DNA from: Psychrobacter sp. JCM 18900
GTDB taxonomy: Bacteria > Pseudomonadota > Gammaproteobacteria > Pseudomonadales > Moraxellaceae
Assembly (NCBI RefSeq): GCF_904846625.1
Contig: NZ_CAJHBL010000002.1
Span: 1 to 64,000 of the forward strand
DNA length: 64,000 nucleotides
Direction: 5' to 3'
Part shown: piece by piece, positions 38,033 through 46,297 of the stretch
Position numbering within the stretch: the first letter of the stretch is position 1
Layout: each line of letters starts with the position of its first letter
Translations under genes and position numbers: made by a program
Notes under the pieces: model-generated
Seen by the model: only the letters and a program-made list of their open reading frames with translations
Database searches by the model: none
Told to the model about the DNA's origin: nothing

Positions 38033-39127
38033 ATGTCTAAATTTATCGTATCACAGAAGCAGGGTGTGCCATTTGTTAGCGTACAGGCGATGGCTGAAAT
38101 TATTAGTAATTATGGTATAGAACAGACCATAAAAGAATTGGTAGATGCTTTAGAACAAGATTTTTCTCGTTGGGATAGTTTTGAAAAATCCAGTCGTTTT
38201 GCTTCTCATTCCAAAGACGGTGTCATAGAGTTGATGCCTGTCAGCGATGGTGAAATGTTTGCGTGCAAATATGTCAATGGTCATCCGATCAACACCAAGC
38301 GTGATTTGCAGACGGTAGCCGCTTTTGGCTTATTGTCTGATGTCGATACAGGCTATCCCATTCTGCTGACAGAAATGTGTATTTTAACCGCCTTACGTAC
38401 TGCGGCGACTTCTGCATTGGTTGCCAAACATTGTGCGCCCAAAAACGCCCAGACTTTAGCGCTTATCGGTAATGGTGCTCAGGGTGAGTTCCAAGCAATG
38501 GGTATGAAAGCAGTCGTGGGTATCTCAAAAGTGCGTTTATATGATGTCGATTCAGCCGCGTCTGAAAAAGTAGCGCATAACCTTGCCGATTCAGGCCTAG
38601 AGATTACTATCTGCAAAACGGTAGAAGAAGCAGTTGAAGGTGCAGATATCATCACTACCTGTACCGCAGATAAGAAAAATGCCACGATTCTTCGTGATGA
38701 TATGGTCAAAAAAGGTGTCTACATCAATGCCATCGGTGGTGACTGTCCTGGAAAAACGGAGCTGGATGCCAACATCTTGTTAAGAGCCGATCATGTGATT
38801 GTGGAATTTGAACCGCAAACCCGTATTGAAGGCGACATTCAACAGCTCTCTCAAGATTTCCCTGTGACAGAGTTTCACCGCATCGTAAATGGTGAAAAAG
38901 CAGTACGCACCAATGAAGATAACTTGGTTGTATTTGATGGTGTTGGTTTTGCCTCAGAAGACTTTACGGCTTTGGTATTTTTGCGTGATTTGATCAAAAA
39001 GCAGGATGCATATGAGCTGCTTGACTTGATTCCTCAGCAACAAGACCCTAAAAACCTCTATTCGGTAGTCAAAGCTCATAGCAAAGATCGTAGCCTAGAG
39101 ACGGATGAAGCGATGGCCGCATCATAA
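38033..39127 (+). CDS. ocd: Ornithine cyclodeaminase
   Basis: 364 residues. The mu-crystallin/OCD family features are MCILTALRTAATSALVAKH, the NAD-binding LALIGNGAQGEFQAMGMKA, ITTCTADKKNATIL and INAIGGDCPGKTELDANIL. Family enzymes convert L-ornithine to L-proline and ammonia with bound NAD+. The length is close to Pseudomonas OCD (about 350). It is the first gene of the module, 30 bp before arginase, which makes the ornithine. GGAG lies about 10 bp upstream of the start. Confidence 0.92.
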   Translation: MSKFIVSQKQGVPFVSVQAMAEIISNYGIEQTIKELVDALEQDFSRWDSFEKSSRFASHSKDGVIELMPVSDGEMFACKYVNGHPINTKRDLQTVAAFGLLSDVDTGYPILLTEMCILTALRTAATSALVAKHCAPKNAQTLALIGNGAQGEFQAMGMKAVVGISKVRLYDVDSAASEKVAHNLADSGLEITICKTVEEAVEGADIITTCTADKKNATILRDDMVKKGVYINAIGGDCPGKTELDANILLRADHVIVEFEPQTRIEGDIQQLSQDFPVTEFHRIVNGEKAVRTNEDNLVVFDGVGFASEDFTALVFLRDLIKKQDAYELLDLIPQQQDPKNLYSVVKAHSKDRSLETDEAMAAS

Positions 39128-39157
39128 GTAGTTTGAATATAGAAAAATAGGAGTTCA

Positions 39158-40174
39158 ATGCCAGTTTTGGACTCAAATGATGAAAAAATTGTTTTATTTA
39201 ATAGAGACAAAATAATGAATGATTTAATGAAAAACGTGCGAATAGTAGAAGTTTATTCAGACGTCGCAGGGCATAAAAAAGGCGCGTCATTAGGAATCGA
39301 TGCATTGCGCGCATCATCAAAAGAAATGAACGCAGACTATTATGAAAAATTGCAACTTGATAGTATAAAAAATGAATATATACATGAAGAAGAGTCGCCA
39401 TTTAAGCATGCAAAATACGCTGATGTAATTGAACCTGTTATTTCTAAATTGGCGCATAAAATCAAAGATATAAGAAATGAGAATCAATTTCCGATTGTTA
39501 TCGCAGGTGATCATTCTAGCTGCGCAGGCACCATGCATGGCCTAAAAATGGCACATCCTGATGCTGAAATCGGCGTGGTTTATATAGATGCTCACGCTGA
39601 TTTTCATTCACCATATACCAGTGGGTCAGGAAATATGCATGGCATGCCTTTGGCGATGGCTTGTGCCATTGATAATTTGGAATGTCAGCGTAACGAGCTT
39701 TCTGAAAAAGAAAAAGAGTATTGGGAAAAGTTGAAGTTTATGGCATCGAACGAGCCATCAATTAAGCCAGAAAACGTGGTTTTTTGTGCGGTTAGAGATT
39801 ATCAAGAAGAAGAAATGGATTTAATTAGAAGACATAAAATCCCTTTATATAGTGTGGCTGAGATAACCCAAAAAGGTATCAGTTCTACCGTAGAGGAAAT
39901 CTTCAAAAAACTAGAATATTGCGACCATATTTATGTGTCGTTTGATGTTGATAGTGTCGATCCTTTATATGTGCCAGGAACCGGTACGCCTGCAATGAAT
40001 GGCCTATCATACGAACAAGCGATGCAACTTAACATAGAGTTAATTAAGAATAAGAAAGTATGCTGCTGGGAGATGGCAGAAATAAATCCTTTGTATAACA
40101 ACTCAAAAGATGACTCGACCAGAATATTTAAAATTTTGGAGAAAGTGACCCACACACTTTTGAGCAATTACTAG
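39158..40174 (+). CDS. Arginase (ureohydrolase family)
   Basis: 338 residues, about 30 more than typical arginases, mostly at the N-terminus. The Mn-binding motifs are IVIAGDHSSCAGTMHGLKMA, VVYIDAHADFHSP and YVSFDVDSVDP, all with the expected His and Asp ligands. TAGGAG just before the start supports the long form. Known activity is arginine to ornithine plus urea; the neighbouring OCD favours arginase over agmatinase. No urease genes are in the window. The nucleotide sequence is AT-richer than that of ocd, so the two genes may have different histories. Confidence 0.9.
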   Translation: MPVLDSNDEKIVLFNRDKIMNDLMKNVRIVEVYSDVAGHKKGASLGIDALRASSKEMNADYYEKLQLDSIKNEYIHEEESPFKHAKYADVIEPVISKLAHKIKDIRNENQFPIVIAGDHSSCAGTMHGLKMAHPDAEIGVVYIDAHADFHSPYTSGSGNMHGMPLAMACAIDNLECQRNELSEKEKEYWEKLKFMASNEPSIKPENVVFCAVRDYQEEEMDLIRRHKIPLYSVAEITQKGISSTVEEIFKKLEYCDHIYVSFDVDSVDPLYVPGTGTPAMNGLSYEQAMQLNIELIKNKKVCCWEMAEINPLYNNSKDDSTRIFKILEKVTHTLLSNY

Positions 40175-40270
40175 TACTGAATATTTAAAATGAGTAAAAG
40201 AATCTAGCCTAAAGGGGTTTGTTAAAACCTTCTTTAGGTTGGTTAAAAAGGGACTGCGAGTAAAAATAAT

Positions 40271-41674
40271 ATGGACATTATTAAAGCCAGCGCTGCAAGT
40301 CGAGATGTTAGCGGTATCAATATCAGACAATTTTTAAAGTTCTTTATCCCATCTATCATAGGTTTGATGCTTTTCGTATTTCCAATTCCTTATGTTGACG
40401 GTAAGTTTGTCACCTATGCAGAAGGATTTACCATTCCTATATCTGTATTGAAGGATTATATACAGGGTTATATCGGTGACCTTTTACCGTTATTGGTTGT
40501 CACCTCAATCATGATTACCTTGTGTTGCACCTTATATACTAAAATCATGAAACCTGCATTTATTCTGAAGAATGCGTTTCTAAATAATTTATTAAACGTT
40601 ACAACGCCTTGGCTTGTTATTAGGATGCTTGGTGCGTTCTTTGTTGTCGTGACCTATTTTAAATTTGGGTTTGAGTCAATATATTCAGACAATATTGGCG
40701 GCTTAATATTATATGAGTTAATGCCTATACTTTTTATCGTATTTTTCTTGGCTGGATTGCTGCTACCGTTATTGCTTGATTTTGGCTTATTAGAATTCTT
40801 TGGGGTTCTACTAAGCAAAGTAATGAGACCTTTATTTGGTTTACCAGGTAGGTCATCTGTAGATTGTTTAACGTCATGGTTGGGCGATGGCACTATCGGT
40901 GTGTTATTAACCGATAAACAATTGGAAGGTGGGTTCTATACCAAAAAAGAAGCGGCAATTATTGCTACAAGTTTTTCAGCAGTGTCGATTACATTCTGTT
41001 TGGTTGTCATTTCTCAGGTTAAGCTCGAAAGCTACTTTATCAATATGATTGGCGTCGTTGCTTTATGCGGAATTGTTTGTGCGCTAATAGTTCCAAGGTT
41101 ATTGCCTTTATCTAGAATTGAAGATACTTATACTATCGAAAACAGTGATAGAGATCATGAAACCATTCCCGAAGGAAAAACGTTATTCACCCACAGTTTG
41201 CATAAAGCTGTCCAAAAAGCAGATAAGAGTCCAAGCTTTCTTACTTTTTTAAGAGATGGTCTAAAAAATATTTTGGATATGTGGATTGGGATATTGCCTG
41301 TCGTTATGGCAATCGGCACGATGGGTCTAATCGTTGCAGAAGAAACACCTGTATTTGATTATCTAGGTATGCCGTTTATTCCATTCTTAGAGTTATTGAA
41401 TATACCGTTTGCCGCAGAAATGTCAAAAACGATCATGGTAGGTTTCGCAGATATGTTCTTGCCGGCTATTATCGGTTCTTCAATAGAGTCAGAACTAACT
41501 CGATTTGTTATCGCTTGCTTGTCAGTGTCTCAATTGATCTATATGTCAGAAGTCGGCGGATTGATTTTAGGGACAAAAATCCCAGTAAGCTTTTTTCAAT
41601 TATTGATAATCTTTCTACTAAGAACAATCATCTCGTTACCAATCATTGCGGTATGTGCTCACATGATTTTTTAA
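40271..41674 (+). CDS. YjiH-family membrane protein with nucleoside-recognition (gate) domain
   Basis: 467 residues and about ten hydrophobic segments. The two gate-like halves carry LPGRSSVDCLTSWLGDGTIG and FADMFLPAIIGSSIESELTR, the pattern of YjiH and of the nucleoside-recognition/SpmA-B domain. The cytoplasmic loop in the middle is charged (about residues 290-330). Substrate is unknown for the family; the position right after ornithine cyclodeaminase and arginase suggests arginine or ornithine import, or export of a product. Only a weak ribosome site is seen, 96 bp after arginase. Confidence 0.82.
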   Translation: MDIIKASAASRDVSGINIRQFLKFFIPSIIGLMLFVFPIPYVDGKFVTYAEGFTIPISVLKDYIQGYIGDLLPLLVVTSIMITLCCTLYTKIMKPAFILKNAFLNNLLNVTTPWLVIRMLGAFFVVVTYFKFGFESIYSDNIGGLILYELMPILFIVFFLAGLLLPLLLDFGLLEFFGVLLSKVMRPLFGLPGRSSVDCLTSWLGDGTIGVLLTDKQLEGGFYTKKEAAIIATSFSAVSITFCLVVISQVKLESYFINMIGVVALCGIVCALIVPRLLPLSRIEDTYTIENSDRDHETIPEGKTLFTHSLHKAVQKADKSPSFLTFLRDGLKNILDMWIGILPVVMAIGTMGLIVAEETPVFDYLGMPFIPFLELLNIPFAAEMSKTIMVGFADMFLPAIIGSSIESELTRFVIACLSVSQLIYMSEVGGLILGTKIPVSFFQLLIIFLLRTIISLPIIAVCAHMIF

Positions 41675-41708
41675 ATAGAGCTTTCTAAAAGCTAGCTGCA
41701 CCACGTCT

Positions 41709-41737
41709 AAAAAAACCACCTTAATAGGTGGTTTTTT
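41709..41737 (+). terminator. Rho-independent terminator after the arginine module
   Basis: AAAAAACCACCT-TAAT-AGGTGGTTTTTT, a 12-bp perfect stem with a T-run, 35 bp after the stop. Confidence 0.88.
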
Positions 41738-41873
41738 GCTATCAGTCTCAAGCTATAGTTGAATTCACATGATTTCAATACAAGGAAATCGAGGTTGAGC
41801 GATACGTTATTTCTTGCAACCATACAAAAATAGATATACGATTCATATACGTTTCGTATATCAAGGTATTTTT

Positions 41874-42080
41874 ATGGGTATTGTGAAAATTGATGATGAA
41901 CTGCATGAAGATATTCGTAAAGCAAGTGCAGTCATGGTGCGCTCCATCAACGCACAAGCTGAATATTGGATGAAGATAGGCATGCTCGCTGAAGCCAACC
42001 CGAATATGTCTTACAACCAGATTATCAATGAGCAAATGAGACAGGCTGATGTCAATATAAGGAACCTTATAGATGGATAA
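41874..42080 (+). CDS. ParD-like antitoxin-family protein
   Basis: 68 residues from the ATG at 41874, which has AAGG 7 bp upstream; a frame from 41814 is possible. GIVKIDDELHEDIRKASAVM, VRSINAQAEYWMKIGMLAEA and NPNMSYNQII match the ParD-like family (ribbon-helix-helix type). No ParE or other toxin follows. Instead the stop overlaps the start of a methionine aminopeptidase gene by 8 bp, so the two are translated together. It may be a regulator of that gene. I have seen this pairing annotated in other genomes, but its role is not established. Confidence 0.82.
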   Translation: MGIVKIDDELHEDIRKASAVMVRSINAQAEYWMKIGMLAEANPNMSYNQIINEQMRQADVNIRNLIDG

Positions 42081-42846
42081 GGTCATACTTAAAAATGCAG
42101 CAGAATTGGAAATCATGCGCGAGTCTGGCCGACTTCTAGCCTCTGTCTTTGATTATCTAGATGAGAAAATTACAGTTGGTACTTCTACGATGGACATCAA
42201 TAACCTTGCTGAGCACTATATCGTCAATCAGTTAGGTGCACGTCCAGCCAGTAAAGGTCAGTATGGTTACCAATATGCATTGAATACCTCAGTGAATAAC
42301 GTGGTCTGTCATGGCATTCCTTCAGAGCAGCAAATACTCAAATCAGGTGATATTGTGAATGTAGATATTACCCTAGAACAAGGGGGTTTTATCGCTGATT
42401 CTAGCAAAATGTATTTGATAGGTGAGGTGGCACCACTTGCAAAACGCTTGGTTGATCAGACCTATGAAGCCATGTGGGGAGGAATACGAGTGGTGAAACC
42501 TGGAGCAACGCTAGGTGATGTTGGTCATGCCATCCAAAGTTACGCTGAGCAGCAGGGCTATTCAGTAGTGCGAGAATATTGCGGTCATGGTATTGGACGC
42601 GAGATGCATGAGGGACCGCAAGTTTTGCATTACGGATATCAAGGAAAAGGTCTAGTCCTACAAGAAGGTATGACATTTACCATTGAACCGATGGTCAATC
42701 AAGGTAAAGCCAAAGTTAAAGTCAAAAGAGATGGCTGGACTGTAATCACCAATGATAAAAAGCTATCTGCTCAGTGGGAGCATACGATTGCGGTTACTTC
42801 TGACGGCTATGAGGTTCTCACTCTGCGTAACGATGAGCTTATTTAA
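42073..42846 (+). CDS. map: Type I methionine aminopeptidase
   Basis: 257 residues, no N-terminal extension. The metal ligands are visible: NVDITLEQGGFIADSSKMY (Asp region), GHGIGREMHEGPQVLHYG (His) and FTIEPMVNQG (Glu), with WEHTIAVT (Glu) near the end. In one respect it differs from housekeeping Map: the second metal-ligand Asp region reads GGFIADSSKMY, where the usual pattern is DG(Y/W)HGDTS. It lies behind a ParD-like gene, not next to rpsB, so it is probably a second, accessory aminopeptidase. Confidence 0.92.
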   Translation: MDKVILKNAAELEIMRESGRLLASVFDYLDEKITVGTSTMDINNLAEHYIVNQLGARPASKGQYGYQYALNTSVNNVVCHGIPSEQQILKSGDIVNVDITLEQGGFIADSSKMYLIGEVAPLAKRLVDQTYEAMWGGIRVVKPGATLGDVGHAIQSYAEQQGYSVVREYCGHGIGREMHEGPQVLHYGYQGKGLVLQEGMTFTIEPMVNQGKAKVKVKRDGWTVITNDKKLSAQWEHTIAVTSDGYEVLTLRNDELI

Positions 42847-42875
42847 GCGATTTAATATTCGAACGACGATTCGGT

Positions 42876-42908
42876 AAGGCGTTTCTGTAATTCAGAAGCG
42901 CCTTTTTT
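42876..42908 (+). terminator. Terminator after map
   Basis: AAGGCGTTTCTG and CAGAAGCGCCTT pair (one G-T) around a TAATT loop and are followed by six T, 30 bp after the stop. Confidence 0.88.
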
Positions 42909-43005
42909 AGAGCTTCCTGTGACCGTTATTTAGCCAGTTATGGCTGAGAAGAAAGTGACTGACATCAAGAGTAGAAGACTATTTGATACATATAAATATA
43001 CCTAG

Positions 43006-44664
43006 CTAGAGAACTGCTTTGGTCGCGCCAGCTGCCCGTTCGATCAATAAATCTACAGGAGCATCAGGACTTAATGTACCAAAGGCTAGCCCATGCTCAT
43101 TCCCAATCCTAGAACGACAGAATGCCTGAGCGATCTCCGTATGTTCAGTCTGTAGTAATATCGAAGCCTGTAGCATCAATGCTAGGCGCTCAATCACATA
43201 GCGACTACGGAACTCCAAGGTTTGAGTGTCCTCAAATCGCTCTATCAGCAGGTGTAATTCTGCATCATAATCAGCACTTTTTCCTGCTGCCTGCTGCAGT
43301 TCCTTAAATAAAGCTCGCTGAGTTTCTGGCTCCTTTTTTAAGGCACGTAGCACATCTAGACACTGCACATTGCCGCTGCCTTCCCAGATTGAGTTTAGCG
43401 GCGCTTGCCTGTACAAACGCGGCATAATAGTCTCTTCGACATAGCCATTACCGCCCAAACATTCTTGTGCCTCATTGATAAAAATGGGGGCGCGTTTGCA
43501 TATCCAATACTTTCCAATTGCTGTCGCGATACGAGCGAGCGCGGCTTCATGAGGGTCTGTTTCTATCCTATCAACAGCGCGTGCAATACGCATTGTTAGG
43601 GCCAAAGCCGCTTCTGACTCTAAGGCTAAGTCTGCCAGCACATTACGCATAATAGGTTGGTTGACTAATAATTTACCAAAGGCTTCGCGCTGGCTGGTGT
43701 GATGAATCGCTTGAACGATCGCTTGGCGCATTTGAGCTGAGGAGCCAATCATACAATCAAGTCGGGTTAGCGCGACCATCTCGATAATGGTAGGAATACC
43801 GCGACCTTCAATGCCCACTAGCTCACCGAATGCACCTTGAAACTCTACCTCGGAGGAAGCGTTTGCCCAATCTCCTAATTTATCTTTTAAGCGTTGAACT
43901 TGTACGGCATTGCGTGTCCCATCAGGCCGAAAGCGTGGTACTAAAAAGCAACTAGGACCACTGTCAGATTGGGCCAAGACGAGATGAGCATCACACATTG
44001 GCGCTGAGAAAAACCATTTATGCCCAACGATTTCATACGAGCCATCTTCTTGTCGTGTGGCTCGAGTCGTATTGCGACGTAAGTCTGATCCACCTTGTTT
44101 TTCTGTCATGCCCATGCCCATCGTACAGCCTAGCTTTTCTTCCATGGGCAAGCTGCGCGGATCATAGTGTTCAGATGATAGCTTGGGCAGCCATTTTTCA
44201 GCCAGTGCTGGCGAATGACGTAGGGCAGGGATAGCGGCATAGCTCATAGACATGGGACAACCAAACCCAGCCTCAGGCTGTGAGCCGAGATACATGACTG
44301 CCGCCCGAGCCACGTGAGCACTATCACGCTCTTCGTTGCGCCAAGCAAAATTGCTCATGCCGTATTTCATTCCTGCTCGCATCAGGTCATGGTAAGCCGG
44401 ATGAAACTCTACTTCATTTATACGCCGACCATAGCTATCAAAGTTGCGTAATTTAGGCTTGTTTTCATTGGCTAAGAATCCGCTGCTGATCAGCTCTCCA
44501 CCAGTCAGTGCGCCAAACTCTTTCAAGTGACTTTCTGCCCAAGCAGCACCCTCTCGTGCGACAGCTTCTTTGAGCGCCGTATCTGTTTCCCATGCATTAT
44601 AATTGGCTAAGGTAAAAGGTTGATTCTGCACCTCATGGGTCTTAAATTGATTTACAATTGACAT
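43006..44664 (-). CDS. aidB: AidB-like acyl-CoA dehydrogenase
   Basis: 552 residues, close to E. coli AidB (541) and longer than ordinary acyl-CoA dehydrogenases (about 380). Features are LGCTMGMGMTEKQGGSDLRR (flavin-binding region), HKWFFSAPMCDAHLVLAQ, the MMP-like GNGYVEETIMPRLYRQAPLN, and the extra C-terminal domain found in AidB, which in E. coli carries basic DNA-binding residues. AidB belongs to the alkylation-stress response; its in vivo reaction is uncertain. No ada or alkB is nearby. The divergent PaaX-like regulator gene shares the promoter gap of about 107 bp. Confidence 0.88.
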   Translation of the reverse strand: MSIVNQFKTHEVQNQPFTLANYNAWETDTALKEAVAREGAAWAESHLKEFGALTGGELISSGFLANENKPKLRNFDSYGRRINEVEFHPAYHDLMRAGMKYGMSNFAWRNEERDSAHVARAAVMYLGSQPEAGFGCPMSMSYAAIPALRHSPALAEKWLPKLSSEHYDPRSLPMEEKLGCTMGMGMTEKQGGSDLRRNTTRATRQEDGSYEIVGHKWFFSAPMCDAHLVLAQSDSGPSCFLVPRFRPDGTRNAVQVQRLKDKLGDWANASSEVEFQGAFGELVGIEGRGIPTIIEMVALTRLDCMIGSSAQMRQAIVQAIHHTSQREAFGKLLVNQPIMRNVLADLALESEAALALTMRIARAVDRIETDPHEAALARIATAIGKYWICKRAPIFINEAQECLGGNGYVEETIMPRLYRQAPLNSIWEGSGNVQCLDVLRALKKEPETQRALFKELQQAAGKSADYDAELHLLIERFEDTQTLEFRSRYVIERLALMLQASILLQTEHTEIAQAFCRSRIGNEHGLAFGTLSPDAPVDLLIERAAGATKAVL

Positions 44665-44771
44665 GATAATTGTCTTCCCTGATTTTGAATGTCATTCCCT
44701 AAGTTTCAGTAGTTCAGCAACTTACATGATCAGTATTACATATAAAAAATAATTCCGTCAATAGGTGTAAT

Positions 44772-45575
44772 ATGAACAAACCAACGCCTCGTTTATTGCT
44801 TTTACGCTTACTTATGGTGGCAGAAGCAAACACACTTAGTGCCTCCGAAGCGGTGCTGGCAGGCTCTATCTTTGGTATGACAGAAAACAGTATACGTGTG
44901 ACGTTGGCTCGTTTGATCCAAGTGGATCTTGCTGAGTCGATTGGTCCTGCCACCTACAAACTTGGACCAAAAGCTCAAAAGTTGGGCGCTGATGTGGCCT
45001 TATGGCAGACAGCGGATAAAAGAACGATAAAATCCGATGGCTCATGGATAGCGGTAGCTACAGGTGGACTACCCCGCAGTGATCGTAAAGCGCTGCGTGC
45101 CCGTGCTCGCGCTTTGTCATTATTGGGGTTTCGTGAACTTGATAAGGGGCTTTATCTGCGTCCCAATAATTTATTAGGCGGTATTGATGTCGTCCGCAAG
45201 CGTCTATTGGACTTGGGCTTAGAAGAGGAAGCTGCAGTTTTTAAAGCCAATGACTTTGATGAGGTTAGGCAGAAAAAAGCACGAGCACTTTGGTCAGACA
45301 TGCATCTTGAAAATCATTATAACGAGAAGTCGCAGCAGCTCACCGACTGGTTAAGTGGTTTGGACGACTTACCGTCCCATGTGGCGCTGCGAGAAATATT
45401 CGTCCTTGGAGATGCAGGTATTCGTAGTGTTGTTTTTGACCCTCTGCTTCCTGCTCCCCTAGTAGATGAGGACGCACGGCAAAAGTATTTTGAGACGGTG
45501 CGACGTATTAATGAGGAGGGTAGGCGCTTATGGTTTGCCTTTTTTGAAGAGGCTAAATCGTTAGAATCCGTTTAA
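44772..45575 (+). CDS. PaaX-family transcriptional regulator
   Basis: 267 residues. The N-terminal winged-helix segment contains SASEAVLAGSIFGMTENSIRV and TLARLIQVDLAESI, the PaaX-type DNA-binding pattern. The C-terminal part (LPSHVALREIFVLGDAGIRS) matches the PaaX C-terminal domain. Known PaaX represses phenylacetate genes and responds to phenylacetyl-CoA. No paa genes are here; the divergent aidB-like gene is its likely target, suggesting an acyl-CoA or aryl-CoA ligand. Confidence 0.86.
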   Translation: MNKPTPRLLLLRLLMVAEANTLSASEAVLAGSIFGMTENSIRVTLARLIQVDLAESIGPATYKLGPKAQKLGADVALWQTADKRTIKSDGSWIAVATGGLPRSDRKALRARARALSLLGFRELDKGLYLRPNNLLGGIDVVRKRLLDLGLEEEAAVFKANDFDEVRQKKARALWSDMHLENHYNEKSQQLTDWLSGLDDLPSHVALREIFVLGDAGIRSVVFDPLLPAPLVDEDARQKYFETVRRINEEGRRLWFAFFEEAKSLESV

Positions 45576-45699
45576 CCAAGTCATTAGAATGCGCTTAAAC
45601 AGAATAAAGTGAAATGGTGGCACAGTAATTAACAAGCAGCAGAGGCGTTATATATAGCGATGAATAAGCATTAGTTATTTGCACCTATTCAGATAGTAT

Positions 45700-46131
45700 T
45701 TAATGTGAGCCATATGGCGAATTTTCATGACAAGAATGATCAGCAAGTGCATTCAATATGCCACATGACTTCGCTGGTGCGCTACTGACACATTTCTGCC
45801 GCAAAACACTTAAGTGTTTTTTTAACTGTTTTAGCTCTTCTATACGTGTTTCCACAGCGCGGATATGTTCATCCAACAAGGTATCGACATCAGCGCAATC
45901 TCTGCTAGGTTCTGCCCAGTACTTAAGTAAAGTCCGTACTTCATCCAACGTCATATCTAGTGTACGACAGTGCAGAACGAACTGTAGACGCTCGATATGA
46001 CTTTCGCGATATAAGCGATAATTCCCTTCACTACGCGCAGGCTCTGGTAATAGCTTTTCTTTTTCATAATAGCGAATGGTTTCTACTGTAGCGCCTGTAC
46101 GCTTAGCGAGCTCTCCAATTTTTATTAGCAT
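45700..46131 (-). CDS. cadR: MerR-family metal regulator CadR-like
   Basis: 143 residues. The MerR helix-turn-helix is MLIKIGELAKRTGATVETIR, and the dimer helix follows from about residue 75. The metal site is built as in CadR/PbrR: Cys in RQKCVSSAPAKSCGILNALA and a His-containing tail (CHENSPYGSH). It is divergent from the P-type ATPase gene, whose promoter has a long spacer typical for MerR activation. Cd(II), Pb(II) or Zn(II) are the likely ligands. Confidence 0.93.
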   Translation of the reverse strand: MLIKIGELAKRTGATVETIRYYEKEKLLPEPARSEGNYRLYRESHIERLQFVLHCRTLDMTLDEVRTLLKYWAEPSRDCADVDTLLDEHIRAVETRIEELKQLKKHLSVLRQKCVSSAPAKSCGILNALADHSCHENSPYGSH

Positions 46132-46155
46132 GGTTATCTCAAAGTCATTTCAAAA

Positions 46156-46187
46156 CTGAAATCATTAAAGTAACTATAAGGTTTAAC
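46156..46187 (+). promoter_or_regulatory. Candidate MerR-type promoter of cadA
   Basis: A -35-like CTGAAA (46156-46161) and -10-like TTTAAC (46182-46187) are separated by 20 bp, longer than the usual 17 and typical of MerR-activated promoters. An imperfect dyad centred on AAAGTAACTATAAGG fills the spacer. Each hexamer matches the consensus at 4 of 6 positions. Confidence 0.5.
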
Positions 46188-46297
46188 CCTAAGGAAATCA
46201 AGTTTATACAATTGCATATAAATGGCCTTGACCCTGAAGCCACTAGAGGGTTCACAATAGCGTTATCAAATGAATTCTTATAATGAGGCAGTTTATT

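Noticed and set aside
38033-41674. Agmatine or polyamine pathway
   Set aside because: The ornithine cyclodeaminase next to the ureohydrolase fits arginase; no decarboxylase or agmatine gene is present.
41874-42846. Classical ParDE toxin-antitoxin system
   Set aside because: No ParE-like or other toxin gene lies on either side; the partner is a methionine aminopeptidase.
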